Positions 1 to 13,615 of a DNA stretch of 64,000 nucleotides are shown one piece after another. Numbering within the stretch: position 1 is the stretch's first letter; every line of letters starts with the position of its first letter. The notes beneath the pieces were generated by a model. The model saw nothing but the letters and a program-made list of their open reading frames with translations. It did not search any database and was not told the DNA's origin. Origin of the DNA: Tamarix chinensis (taxonomy: Eukaryota; Streptophyta; Magnoliopsida; Caryophyllales; Tamaricaceae); the NCBI GenBank assembly GCA_030549775.1, contig CM060171.1, positions 7,029,265-7,093,264 of the forward strand, in the 5' to 3' direction. The translations under genes were made by a program, and so were the position numbers.

Positions 1-1385
1 AATGATAAATGAAGTAACGGTAGTGTAAGTGAGAGAAAGTGGGCCACATAGGTCCAATTAGGGTTTTCAAGGGAAAACCCTAGATGATGATAGTAGGTGG
101 GGTTGATGTTACGAGGTGTTGGGCCCTAACCCACACCCGTAGAAGTTGGGTTTTTCATTATATGTAAGCGTAAGGAGGAATGGATGTCGGGGTGTGATAA
201 GAGGCGCATAAGTCTCAAGATATGAGACGGGCCCCCTTGAGAGGATAGCGGTAGAATGTTGGAGGCATGCATGTCAAGGGTGAAATGCTTATTGAATAAT
301 ACACGAATAAGACATTATCCATTTAAAGAGAAATATTGTTGAGTCGAGCCCAAACCGGTCCACCGAAAAATAATAGTGGCCAGGAGCCGGGGTGCCCTGC
401 ATGACCGGTCCACCAGCGAATAATAGTGGCCAGGCGCATTTTGCCCTGCATGACCGTTCCACTGGCTATAATAGTGGGGGTTTTCGGGCTCAACAAACCA
501 AATGTAATGATGATAAGACATGGGAAAGATACGAAGTAATTACAGTGGAACATCATGTGAGTCGGGGCCAGACCGGTCCACCGGCGAATAATAGTGGCCA
601 GGAGTATTTTGCCCTGCATGACCGGTCCACCGGTGAATAATAGTGGCCAGGAGCATTTTTCCCTGCATGACCGGTCCACCGGCTATAATAGTGGGGTTCC
701 CGCACTCATATGGATTGATAAAGACTATGATGTGAATCGACTATATTTACTAAAGGTCTAAAGAATGAGTTTACTCGGCCCGTGACCGGCCTTTATCATT
801 TGTATTACCGCATGTTGCTTATGTGATTATGCCATGTATGCTATGTGTATGATTTGTATGTTTGGCCTTAGCACATCTGTTACCTTACTCAGTATGTAGC
901 GTACTGATCACCCGTTTCATGGGTGTTGCTCATTCCCACGAGCAGAAGACCCGTCTGAGTTTGTGCAGGTAGGGGACAACGTCTTTGATGCCTATGACAC
1001 CTACGAGGCATCGGGTGGGGCCGAGAGCTGAACCTAAACTTGGCTTGGGGGTCGAGAGTGATTGGCTGGACTCTATCTTATTTTTGTGATGCATCATTTT
1101 ACTCTATCGTACTGTGTTGATGTATTCGGAAAACTTATTTAACTACTCTTTGGTTTGTAATTCTAAATCGCACTCTAATTTCTATATGACTTGTGTTTTA
1201 TTAATGATTCATGTTTAATGTTAACTTTATTTAGCCTTAGCACTTAGTACTGGAACGGTAGGAGTGAACCGATCTGGTACTAAGTGTGGCGGTAATGCCG
1301 CCGAGTTTACGGTTTTATCTTTTCGCTTCCGCTAAACCCTTTTAGTTAAAAGAAATTTTTCAGTAGTAAATTTGAGGGTGTTACA
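1..1385 (+). mobile_element. 3' part of a large Ty3/Gypsy-type LTR (left end outside window)
   Basis: The segment ends in GAGGGTGTTACA at 1374-1385, the 3' terminus shared by all big LTRs here (their 5' termini read TGTAAYACCCC). Read in the plus direction it has the family layout: a CCGGTCCACCGG array (349-695), a cluster of small hairpins (about 890-945), a 10-bp perfect stem (1241-1250 with 1277-1286), then the conserved TGGCGGTAA and CTTCCGCT motifs. It is closely alignable with 29400-31147 and, inverted, with 54325-56500. No primer-binding site follows 1385, so it is probably a solo LTR or 3' LTR. Family assignment is by internal comparison only. Confidence 0.85.
349..695 (+). repeat. 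Tandem CCGGTCCACCGG array inside the LTR
   Basis: About six units of roughly 49 bp, each with ACCGGTCCACCGGC, then AATAATAGTGG, then CCAGGAGC and GCCCTGCATG. They fall in two blocks separated by a non-repeated spacer (about 475-560) that recurs in the other LTRs. The short ORFs across this array are by-products of the repeat. Confidence 0.85.
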
Positions 1386-1494
1386 AGCTAATTCCTAAAA
1401 TTTTCTTATCAGGGATTCCTCTACCCAATCTTCGCCTCGATCCCAACTAAAATCCTCATCCCCAAACTAATCCCTAAACTTAAAATCTAAAACA

Positions 1495-1496
<2 letters not shown>

Positions 1497-1524
<28 letters not shown>
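1497..1524. repeat. (AC)n microsatellite
   Basis: Uninterrupted AC dinucleotides of about 14 units, close to the left end of the hAT-like element. Confidence 0.95.
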
Positions 1525-1528
<4 letters not shown>

Positions 1529-3239
1529 TTGTATGGACTAACAATTAATTCATATGGTCCCCCATCAATTGGAACTACTCAAAAAGCCTATATTATTAAT
1601 TTATATAAAAAAATTCACAATTAATCAGCTCTAATATATAGAAATTATATATTTAAAATAACGTTTAAGCATCACACCCAAAGGCTATGATACTTTTTTT
1701 AATGTGACTATGTTTGACAACTCACATATGAATAACAAAAAATAAAGCCTCAAAGCCCTTAGTCTCAACTCTCAACCATAATTACTTTTTACCTTTTTCA
1801 AAATCAAGATTTAAGAAGAGAAAATTAACAATAAATATATACAATATCATACCAACAACCAAATCTTCAAATAAGGAATTGGTTTTCCTATTTGATGACT
1901 AGTAGGAACAATTCCAAAATTGGTTATCTTGCAAAAAATGCCATACATAATTACATGTTCTCCAAACTTTTCCATAAGGAAAGGAAAAAAAGAAGAAAAG
2001 AAAAAGAAGAAAGATTATCATTGATTTATCAAGGCTATCCAAGCATTATGTCTCTATCCACTAATTTATAGCCATGAGGTTAGTGTCAAACAAAAAATAC
2101 CTACAAGCTCATCTTCATATCAAAACAAAATGTAAATACTAAATGTACATGAGAATAATAAGGCAAGATAGCTTACACAATGAAAAATGCTCCACCTAAA
2201 GGGAATCTAGAATCTATATGCCAAAAATAAGATTTAATTTGAAGGGAAATGATATGTACTAGAGGAGAATTTTCTTGTCGAGGCAACATCATATCTTTTC
2301 TTTAGTTAGCAAGACACATAAAGAGAAAAAAAAACAAATGAATATAACTTATCCAAACATGATTTATATAGTTTGCTTCTTAGGGCATCAACAAAGCTAT
2401 TATGGTATACCTAAAAAATTGATGTATATAATGTATATACACAAGCACCTACAAAAAGAAAGAAAGAAAAAAACATGGCATACAACTCAATTGCTGTATT
2501 ATCCTTGGTTCAAACCTATTATGTGAGTTTTCACGTTGTTGAAGCTAATAATTTTTTTCCCCATTATAGAATAGTAACTCCATGGTTACATTTGAACAAT
2601 GAGACAATATCCACAAAAACCATAAGATTAGCCAACGAAACCAAATATAAAATCCAACAAAAGCTATTGAGTTGAGTAATAAAGAATCACTAAGATCAAT
2701 GTACAATCATAATAACATTCTTAATGAAAAAAGTAAACTTTTTTCCAATGTTGCTAATCGAAGTATTCTTGACCATGCTTTTCCTTCAAGAAGTATAGCA
2801 TAATAATTGACTATTACAAGCACATAATGATTAGTTAGGTTGGAGAAAAAACTATAACATATTCATTTTACTATTAATAGAATGAAAGGGGGAATCTATG
2901 TCCAAGATCTCATATAGTTTCAAAATAGTATAATTAGTTTGGCTAGCTATTTTACATAGTCTCATTAAAATTATTAGTCACACAAGATTACTCGATATAG
3001 TATTGATCTCATACAGTTTCATATGTGATGCCATATTTTCACCTTAATCCAATCCGGTTTGAGCCACTGATTAATTCTGAACTTAATCACACACATTATC
3101 GTAAACAAAAAATATTTAGAGTGGGATACTTCTTCCTCGAAAACAACTTTATAGTATGATGAAAAATCCCTAACTTAGAAGAAATTCATTCCACTTTTGA
3201 TTGCTCTTCTTTGATGGGAACTATCTTATGTAAAGGCTC

Positions 3240-4530
3240 ACATTATTTCAACCAAGGAAGCACATCTTTATATTCCATTGCAAGTCTCAACATTAAATAA
3301 GTAGAGTTCCATCAGGTCTTACAATCACGTTCTAATTTTGTAGTACTTGGACCTTACATAAGTCTAGTTGTCTCAACAAAATTCTCTCTCTTTTTGGAGT
3401 TGTTGTCTAAAATGCAACACTGTAGTGAAATTTCTCAAAATCATTACCAAGTAAGTCCAGTCCACCCATTACCATAAGTTTTAAAATATGTGTCAAACAA
3501 CAGATGTGAAATAATCCTCATTTTGAGATAAATAAATTTGAAGGAATATTTCCCAAAATATGCTCACTCATGTAGTCATTAGAAGTGTACTTATCCACAA
3601 TAAAGGTAGATAAATTTTACTCGAGGTTCCATATAGCAAGCGATCCATAAGGACATTTTGTAAGAACCTCATCCATATGTGGACAAAAGAAATGTACAAA
3701 ACTAGTAAAAAAAATATCACCAAAATTTAGTGATTCATTATCATATTAGTTTATGGACATAACTTTTCAAAAATAAATCACATTAAATTTAACTAACAAG
3801 TCGACTTTGCAACTTTAATAAATTTTTAATGACAAGGAAAGTGATTTCCATATATCTATTTCTCTAATTAATTGAATTATGCATATTAGTTGTCAATGCA
3901 ATCCGACCCATACTTGCATCTAATAGTTTCATGGTTTTCACCTTTTTATAGTTAAAGATCTTTAATATTTCCATGTTGGTTTTTTTTTGAGTAACCAATT
4001 TCAATAATGTCTGTAAAGAATTGTAGTACCTTTTAAACCCATAATGGTTAACCATAGAGAGTGGATACTCATGCAACATAATCATACTTGCAAGTTCATC
4101 CCCTAAAAGGTCTTGATTGAATTGGAATGTTTTATGGTTATTTCACCATAAGATCTAGTTGGATTAAAAAGAGATTAGAGATTGGCTAATAAACTTCTTC
4201 TTATTATTTTTATTTAAGTGGTCATGTACATGCTTGGTTCTATTCTTGTTCTCCCCTCCCAAAGCCTTCATACAATAACTATAAATGGCCTTACATCTTT
4301 CTACTATTAGTTTTCTTTCAAAGTGATCCCACTTAGCCAATCTTACCTTTATTTTGTGACATTATCCCCAGTGGTCATGTTTTCATCATCATAATTTTGA
4401 TTTGATACCTCAAAATCACCTAAAACATTCTCATTTTTTGATGCATTTGCTTCACTTTGCATGGTTGGAGAACCTTCCATACCGATTTGGAACTCTTTAT
4501 CAATGTTGTCCATATGATGGGTAAATAGAA
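3240..4530 (-). pseudogene. hAT transposase pseudogene (BED-finger/RICESLEEPER type)
   Basis: Minus-strand translation, with frame changes, gives blocks in the order expected for plant hAT transposases. An acidic N-terminus lies near 4530-4380, then a zf-BED-like stretch with WDHFERK and a YC pair (4345-4270). Next is the longest open block (3864-4085) with MIMLHEYPLSMVNHYGF, KTMKLLDASMGRIALTTNMHNS and the usual spacing. Further on are PHMDEVL, LSTFIVDKYTSND, a CLTHILKLMV block and an AxTPKRE block near 3390. In intact relatives the TT-D-x-W-T-S motif follows the MKLL helix; here it reads TTNMHNS, so conserved residues are lost. Stops and frameshifts make it non-functional. The function assigned is cut-and-paste transposition as the ancestral role only. 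Confidence 0.75.
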
Positions 4531-5761
4531 AACATCATTTAAGATCCAACATATTTATAGAATGATATTTACCAAGCATAATCATAAGCCTCGCTCATAT
4601 ATACTATGCCAAAATAAAATGTTAATAATTCTAATAATACGCTTAATATCCACATAACAATTAACAACCATTCTAATTATGCCACATAATATTAGCCACT
4701 TCTAATATATTAGAATATCCTTGTTTTTTCTCTCTCTTTTTTTTATTTGATTGATTTACTTCTAATGTCTTAGCTTTGATTCTTTTTAATTCTAGAATAG
4801 AGACACACCATTATCAAAATTTCTATAGCCATAACCCATCATATAAATAATTAGGAACTTTAACACCTAAGTTTAAGTGAAGTGGGGACTGTAAGAGGAG
4901 TGGAAGAATGTGCATATACTGAGGTTGGAACAGGCGATGAAGACAACAGAGCTTAGGCTTGCAATGTTTTTGGTGAATGAGTGGGTCAAAGTTTTGACAC
5001 TGAGAGTGAGAGGAGTAAAGGGTTGGAAGTGGAAGAAAAAGGTTGAAGAAGTCTTGTCTGAGACTCTAAGACCTAGTGGTGCTATAGGTAGTGAAAGGGA
5101 GAATTAAAATATTAAAGGCTTAAAGCACACATAAAAAAAATCTGGTGTTAAGTATTAAAAGTATATAATCGGGGCAGGTGTTGGTATTGGAATTCCACAC
5201 CTCTCCCATCCCTACCTTGAAACCAAACTAATCCTTGTTAACTTTCCTCGAACCCAAATCCAATCATTGAAATTCATCCTCAAATCTAATCGGGGAATCC
5301 TTGACAGGGCCCTATCCTCATGTCGGGGGGGGGGGGATTTCATCCCTACATCTAAGGAATCCAATGATCAACCACATGCCTTTTCTAGTAGATTAGAATT
5401 GGACAATTTTCACCATTATGGATTTATTAATTTCTTTTGACCTAAAATCAATTTCTATGTCCAATATTTTTTTTATATATTTGGGTTTCTCAATTAATTT
5501 CTCACATTTTTCTATTTTTCATAAATTTTGGGAGTTATTTGATCATTTTCCCATTTTAATGATTCATTAGACATTCTACCTTACCTAAGCCATTTTTAGC
5601 AATTTTAGACTTTCATGGACATAGGACCTTCAATATTTTGATCTTATTACACCTCATGATTAAATACCATATTTTCCTAGCTCATTTGACTAATAATCTA
5701 TCCATAATTACACCCATCATCTTCCACCAACTCTTTTATACACTATTTATAATATTTTGAA

Positions 5762-8700
5762 TTGTTATAACCCTAATTCATGGATGATTAGTCTCCTAAA
5801 CCCTTCTCTAACCTTAAACCTTGTTTAGGCACCTTACTTATATCTCTCAAACCTTCATTTTACCTTCTTACCCTTTGAAACTCTAGTTTTTAATTTAGCC
5901 AACTGATGGTCAACGACCTTTACCTTTAGTCGATCAGCCAACAACACCCAAAAACCTATTGTAAAGGGCTTAGGTGGTCAACTACTAACCTTTTTTGATT
6001 GACTAACACTAAGTAATTTTCACCATTCTAGATTTTATTAATTTCTTTTGAACTCAAATCAATTTCTATGCCCAATTTTTTATATACATATTTGGGTTCC
6101 TAAATTAATTCCTTACCTTCCCCTAATATTTCGTATTTTTGGGAATTATTTGACTATTTTCTCATTTTTAACCATTGATTGGAATTTCTATCTTACATAA
6201 ATTATTTTTAATCATTGCTGAATCTCTTGGCATGGGGGCTTTAAAGTTCTAAATTCCCCTTACCTCATGATTAGATCCTATATGGTACTTTCTCATTCAA
6301 CTAAAATTCTAACCATAATCACATCCATTATCATCCACTAACTCTCTTACACTCTTTTTCACCTATGCTAATTACTTACATCACTCCTCTTGCTTGCAAG
6401 CAGCCACCCATACAATTTCTTTCCCTCTAACCTACTTGTTTTTGACATACATAAGGGATGATGTCCTTTGGTTGATCAATTTCATAGTTAGATAATTCTC
6501 TATATTTAATTTTTATTTCCCATCGCTCCTCTCTTGGTTGCATTGTTCTTTTCTGCTTACTTTGTGAATGATCCCTTATCTTTCATTTTCCTTTATTTTT
6601 CTTCATTTTCAACTTCTAAAATATTTAGTATTACCTCATTCGTGCTTATTCTAAGAAAAAAGAAGTTAATTTCATTCAGGGAAGGATTAATCAACTTATT
6701 CCCAAAATATTTTTGAAATCCTAATGGTTATTCTCACATCATTTAATTTCCCTTTTTCTTCTATCCCTTACTGTTTTTCTTCTAATCTAATTGTGGCATT
6801 TAATTTTATTTTAGGTGTTCAAAGGGTGAAAGAAGGAGTCTAGGGGTATTTTATGCTTAGAGACTGAGGAAGCTTTGGTAAGGAATATATATCTCTAGAT
6901 CAAGCCTTGTTTGTGCTTATGTGTTGATTTGTATGATTTTCATATTTTATGCTATAAATCATGTTAGACTTTAATTTAATTTGCATCCATGTATTAATGG
7001 GTAAATTTGTGATTTAATAATTTTAGCGATTTTGTGTAAAATGTCTATTTTATTCCTTTCTAGGCTTTCCCATAAAATTCTAAGTATGATAGTATATTAT
7101 GTTATATTTTGGAGTTTGGGGTGAGTATAATGAACTATGTTTAAGTATGGTGATTAGTGTATTATGTTGAAATCTAAAATTTTGGTGGTTTTATGTTTTT
7201 TATGGGTCTCAACCATATGGATTTGTAGCGTTATGGTTTGTTTTAATCTTTATAAATTATATTTTAGGATGATAATAATGTAAATGCAGTTGTGTGTAAA
7301 ATTGGTAAGATTTTGAGACTTATAGAGTATTATGAAATTGAGGGGCAAGTTTTTGAATAAAATAAATATTTCATTGTCTTTATTGATGATCTTACAATAA
7401 ATTTGGTATATAATACATTAAGTTTTATATGGGAATGACTTAAGTTATGAAAATAATAAAATTTAAGATGCTTAAGCAAATTAAGGGCATTTTTGTCATT
7501 TTTGGTTAAATATGAAATTTTGGTGTTGTATAATTATTATATGAACCAAAGTGTAATACTGAGGATTTGTGAATTATCAGAATAAATTATGAATAACATA
7601 AGGTATGACTTTATGAGAAATGGTTTAATTTGAGAATAATAACCAAAGTGGTAGCATCGTTATTTTATGTGTAAAAATTTGGAGTTAAGTTATGATTTTT
7701 GGATATGATATTTTTAATAATATCTTAGGTTAATGTATTAAATTTAGTGAGCTAGAAAACCTTATGGATGAAGTTGTGGTGTACTTGTGAAATTATGATT
7801 TATAAGGGTATTGTGGTCTTTACTTTGCAAAAGATTTATTTATATATTTAATAAGTATTCTTATATATTGCTTTTACTCTTGTAACATATCCAATGTATT
7901 ATTAGTGATACACTCTAAGCAATGGATGTCACAATTTTTGGAACAAATTCATAATAATTGGAGATTATGATAAGTAGTTTATCTCATAATAAACCAATGA
8001 TCATAAAATTAGAAGTATAATTACTTTAGTAACTAAGAAAATGCATTTGTCATGTGCTAAGTGTTGGTTATGGTATTAATAAGATATCAAAACATAAAGT
8101 GGAAGAGCATATGAGTTAGGATCAATTACTTAGATATTATTTGAAATATTTCTTAGTCCTAAGTGAATCATAGGATCCTAGTCTACTTTATCTAATTGAT
8201 CCACGATTTTATAGGAATATGCATACTTAAGGATTAGAGATTTACTAGTGGCCCAAGTGCATTGTACCCTAAATGTGAGTGTATTAGTGAAATTAACTAC
8301 CTTCTTCTTGCTTGTGAGGGAAAGGAAAAAGTATTGTTACTATAAGTTCCTTGATTTGAAGGTTTCAATGATATGTTTTTTTTATCACCTAAATATAGAT
8401 ATTTAATATGGCTACATCTTAGGCACTTATTAATCATGAGTAGTCTGCCTATGAATTTTCTCTTAGGGAGATCTTATGTGTTGTATGCCTTACCCTAATG
8501 ATATATACTTGTTGCCTTATTCAATACACAAGCATTAATCAACCTTTTTTTATGGCTGTTGCTCATTTTCATGAGTAGACGACCCTATTTTTGATGTACA
8601 TGTATTTGATGATCATCTTGGAGAATTTTCTGACTTGGATGCTCTACTTGTGGAAGAGTGAATTATTGTTGGGCTATGGACGTAGACTTAAGGATATGTG

Positions 8701-8988
8701 GTAGTTTGAGTTTTTGTCTAGATACGTAAACTTAGTTCTATAGGTTCCCTTTTGTTGTATTTATATTAGCACTGTGCTCAAAGTTTTATCTCCAAACCTT
8801 GTCTCTATTTTATGGAATTCCTCTTGTTCTTTCTTTAACTTATTTAAATTGTCATGACATTTTACCTTATACTTTGTACAATAATGGTATGGTAAACTAA
8901 ACACATATTAGGTATCGTAGTAACACCTGATTATTTCATGTTTAGCTTCCATAAAAATAGAAAATATTTAGAAGTAAATTTTAGGGTG
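5762..8988 (+). mobile_element. Solo LTR of about 3.2 kb inserted in an older copy of itself
   Basis: It begins with TTGTTATAACCCTAATT, a worn form of the family start TGTAATACCCTAA, and ends at GTAAATTTTAGGGTG. TTGAA flanks it at 5757-5761 and 8989-8993, a plausible target duplication, although the terminal TTACA of the LTR is lost. The sequence is heavily mutated and AT-rich. Because the host LTR and the insert are the same family, 5390-5745 and 6005-6350 look like a tandem duplication. Confidence 0.6.
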
Positions 8989-10376
8989 TTGAACTCTTAC
9001 CTATTCCAAAATCTTCCTTCACTCCTTTTTCTTGCAAGAAACACTTCCCATCTAACTTCTCCCTCTTTCTCCTACCTTGCTCTACAGTTATAAGGGGTGA
9101 AAGCCTTTTGGTTGATCATTCTACATTGAACCAATTTTTATACTCCAAGTTTCTCATATCTTATGTTTTATTATTCTTGGCTACCTTGGTGTCGACCCTC
9201 CCTCCTCATTTCTCATTCATTTTCTTACATTTTTTAACTTCTAAAATCTTAAACCTTAACTCTTCGGTTCTTGATATAAGAAAAAGGGAGTTAAATTCGT
9301 AGATTGGTTAAGGTTTGATCAAGCCTATCTAATCCCTTCCATTTTTAAAATCTTAAGGGTTATTCTCATCTCTTTTGATTTTTCTCTTTTATTATGACCC
9401 TTTCTATGATCCTTTTATCTAATTCTTATTTTTTTTGGTGATCAAAAGGTGAAAGAAGGAGTTTAGAAATATTTTGTGCTTAGAGACTAGAATAATTTTT
9501 GGCAAGGAATACATGTGTCTACTTTAGGGCTTTACTATGGGTTGATGTTAATTTTATAAAATTTTTATATATCATGTTATGCTAGAAATCATACTTAGGT
9601 TTTACTTTTATTCTTTTTCATATATTTAATGGTAAATCGATGATTTTTATGATTTTATGTTGAATTTATATATTTTATGCCTAGGTAGATTTTTCCATAA
9701 AACCAAAAGCATGATAGTGTGTATATATATATTATATTAATATGTCATTGGATGAGTAAAATTAAGTATGTTTAACCATGGCAATTGGTGTAGTATGTTG
9801 AGGTTGTACGATTTGGAATTTTAGGTCATTGTGGTTTTGACCATGGGCTCATTTTGATCCTTTGTGAGTTATTTTAATTAAAGTTAATTATATTTGAGTT
9901 GTTAAGAATATAAGGATGGTGGTTTGTAAAATTGAAGAATTTTAAAAGCTTGTAGAATTTTGTGGATAATATGACAGTCTCAACCTTAGAGGTCAAATTT
10001 TCTCCTTGTGAGTGTTTATGGAAATAATTTCTTCATTGTTCTCATTGAGGTCCTTACAATAAATGTGATATATAATATATTAGGATTTGTAGGAGTATGA
10101 ATTAAATTATGAAAATAATAAATTTGGTGGTGTTTAGGTAAAATAAGATAATTATTTGTTCTTTTAGATTAAATATGAAATTTTAGTATTGCATAAGTAT
10201 TATATAGGCTAAAATAAAATAATTATGATTTGTGAAGTATTTTTATAAATTATGAATAGAAAAAGGAATGATTTCATAAAAATGACTTAAGTTGGGAATA
10301 GTAACTAAAAGGGTATTATCAGTATTCTATGTGTGAGATGTTTGAGTTAGGTTATGAATTTTGGATATAGTATTTT

Positions 10377-13300
10377 TGTAACAGCCCATTTTACCAATTA
10401 AAAAAAAATTATTTTTGCGGAAGCGTTAATTATTAAATTATCAAGTGTTATCGCCATACTTAGCATAAGTCTGACTCCTCTCCTTTCTTACACTAAGTGC
10501 TAAGGCTGAAACAAAATTAAATCAATGTAATTCAATGAAAATAGAAATAATACGTAATAGAGTTATGAATAAATGTCATAGTATCACAGCATAACAAAAG
10601 TACAGTATGGGACTTAAGAGTCTAAATAAAAACCAATAGTAACAATAATTAGCACCCGAAGGTACAACTACGGTTTTCCCTTTTCCCTAACTCTTAGACC
10701 CAAAGGCTCATTCTGAAAATGGGACATCTTCCTAAGAACTCCAATTATTTTTCCCACAATTATAACCTTTATGCCATTCCATGTCCCTCATATAGTCATC
10801 TACAAAAGTAGTATTCCTCGTACCAAGTAAATCACAATACCTTGTAGGAGGCAGTATACCCACATTCTACATAGCCATATAGAAATTGAATAACATATAT
10901 AAGCATAAGGCATAAATCATACAAATAACACTCATGGAGAAAAATATATCATGGTTAAATTCTCAACTCAACAGTAAAGCATATGAAACCATTTCTCATC
11001 ATTTCAAATTGAAAAGTTATATTTGATTAGCTAAGTACATTCCAATCATATGAGTATGACACTAAGGCAATTACCGAAACAAAAATCTAAAACAATACCA
11101 GAGTAGGGCACTAAGGTGACTACCAAACCAAGAAATCTAACATAAACCATGGTAGGGAACTAAGGCAACTATCTAACCAACAGTCAATATCTTTTATTTT
11201 GCAACAAAAAATTTCATTTTTCTTCGTTACTAGAGAGGGATACAAATCAACCCAGGGACACAGATGTACACCTAGTCGTATTGGCGCCCAAAAGCAACAC
11301 AATACCCTTACCTTGAACCCAAGGCCATAGGTGTGCTTGATTATACCAGTGACCGAAGACAACATAGTATTCTCCTAACCTCAATCACCTGCTCCTTAAG
11401 CATTAATACCTCCTATAGGATCCATAGGTCACCTATAGAGTAGAATAAGACCCTAAAAATTGAGGCACAATGGCACACTAGTGACCCAAAAACAAGGGCT
11501 AACACCTCCTCTCTAAGGTAGCGACCCATAGAGAGCAACCATTCCCAACTTAAGATCTTTTACTTTAAGTATTAATATCTTATGAGGTAATCACATAAGT
11601 CACATAATTCACATCAATTCTCGTTTCCCACACTTATCAATTTTCTCATTTTATTTTTAATTATTTAGGTAAACCCTAAGGTCATAGGTTTATGTCAAGC
11701 CAAGTCAAATCTAAGGTCAACCTATCAAAAAGCTAAAGACATCCTAGCATTTATTTATTTGTAAATGATACATTAGTTAAAAATACTGAAATACCCTTCA
11801 AAACCCTAATTTCCTCATTTTATTCATTTTTCGTATCAATCATTATCATCATGAGAGATTTGTGATGAGTAGGAAGTAAGGTAATATTTCACATTATTTT
11901 AACACGTAGGCAATCTTGGCATTTCAACGATTAATTGTATTTTTCACTTTTTATGCATTTAGTGGGTTGCACCAATCAAAACCCTAATCATGCAACTACC
12001 ACCTACCACATCTTTCATGAAGCATACACATACACATTTAAAGCATGAGAAATCATTCAAATAGGCTATTATTATCATATTACACGTAGGAGCATATCTC
12101 TAACCCTAGGCCATGTGAAATAGAATTATCATAGGCTAACCCTAATCTTACACATATGTGTCCCTGTGTATTATCATAACCCTAATTCCATGCATGATTA
12201 TTCATAGGGCATATACCATGGGATTTGAAACATAATGTGATAATAATAGAGACTGTAATAAAATCTGAGACATGTGGACATAAAACATTTGATATATTTT
12301 ATGCATACAACTTAATTATTGATAATCATACACATCATCCCTTTAACATATTATCATTATATCATGCATGATAAAATACTCAAAAAGTGCAAAACCTCAC
12401 ATAATTATAGGTTTAAAAGTTCCCATCACGCTCGTACATAATTTCTACTATCCTATGAGTAATTAGATTTACCTAAATCCAAGCTTACACAAAAATACAA
12501 AAGACCGCCTTCTCCGAGGTACTCAAATATTATCTAAGAAGTTAACACCCAATAAAACATGTATTAGCATTTAAAATATCATAAAAATAACCTAAAATTA
12601 ATTAAAATAACTTAATGACTACTAAATGATTGAAGAAAAATGATAAGGAAACCAAACAAACTCACACAACAAAGGAGGAGGAATTAGTGGAAGCTGCCGA
12701 GAAGAGGGAGGGAGTAACGGTGGAATAGGAAAAACTAGGAGGTAGGAATGGAAAAAGTTACAGAAGCCAAGGGAGGGGATATGGGGAATAAAGGCGCAGA
12801 AAGGTGGGTGGCTTCAGCTGCTATTGTTAAAGCAAAGTGAAAGGGATCAACACAAATAGCTAAAGTGGGGTGTTGGTGTTATGGTGATTTTGTGTGCATC
12901 ATAGGGATGGTTTTTGGGGATTTTGCTGCAAGTTGGAGGGGAGTTGTGATAGCTTTTACTATAGCTAGGATAATGGCTTTGGAAGTGGAAGGTGAAACAA
13001 AGAGGTGGTGTGTAGAGAAAGTTGTCGATGGTATAAAAATGGAGGAAAAAAATGGCGACGATGGTGTGCATTTGTTGAGGGAGCTCGGGGAAAGAGAGCG
13101 AATATGTGGGATGCTTGGGGTTAATTTATGACACAAAAATGAGTGGGATGAGGGAGTTAAAAAGAGATGATGATGTGCATTGCAATAAGGAAGAAAACAA
13201 GGAGAGAAAAATAAGGGTGAGAGGGGAGGTATGGTTTAGATAGTGTAGGGTGGTGGTGTGCAAGAGTGAGGTGTCAGGTAGGGGAGAGTAGGGTAATGGT

Positions 13301-13615
13301 CAAGGGATTCTCACACAGATTAAGGGATAAGTTGGGGTAAAATATCTAGGTAGATATTTAGGGTAAAAATTTCTGGTAGAATTTAAGGTTACCATACTCG
13401 ATTTATTTGATAAAATGGATACTAGTTACGGACTAAGGTTAAATTTAATAACCTAAAATATATCAAAATTTAACCTAATTAAATTTATATCTAATATGTC
13501 ATAATAATACACATATTAAAAATATTTTTTAGTACAAACACCTTACAATATTTATGATAACTAATTACATATAATTATCAGTTTATGATTAGGATTTTCT
13601 AGAAATGAGGTATTA
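10377..13615 (-). mobile_element. Solo LTR of 3.2 kb in reverse orientation, TSD ATTTT
   Basis: On the plus strand it opens with TGTAACAGCCCATTTTACC, the inverse of the family 3' end, and closes with GAGGTATTA at 13615. ATTTT occurs on both sides (10372-10376 and 13616-13620). Inside, in reverse order, are the CTTCCGC motif, the terminal hairpin (10457-10469 with 10487-10499), a block shared with 58670-58880 (11390-11580), and a G-rich segment (12660-13270) that corresponds to the C/T-rich 5' segment of the LTR. ORFs at 12847-13136 lie in this low-complexity segment and are not genes. Confidence 0.75.

Larger units (their letters stand above)
1404..5318 (-). mobile_element. Decayed hAT-type DNA transposon (boundaries approximate)
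   Basis: The middle contains an hAT transposase relic on the minus strand. The ends carry C-rich, partly inverted subterminal stretches: CAGGGATTCCTCTACCC near 1404 and GGGGAATCCTTGACAGGG near 5293-5311. These resemble ends of plant hAT elements (inference). An 8-bp target duplication could not be identified, so both ends are approximate. The AT-rich parts between the transposase relic and the ends (about 1530-3050 and 4550-5150) hold no other recognisable gene. Confidence 0.5.
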
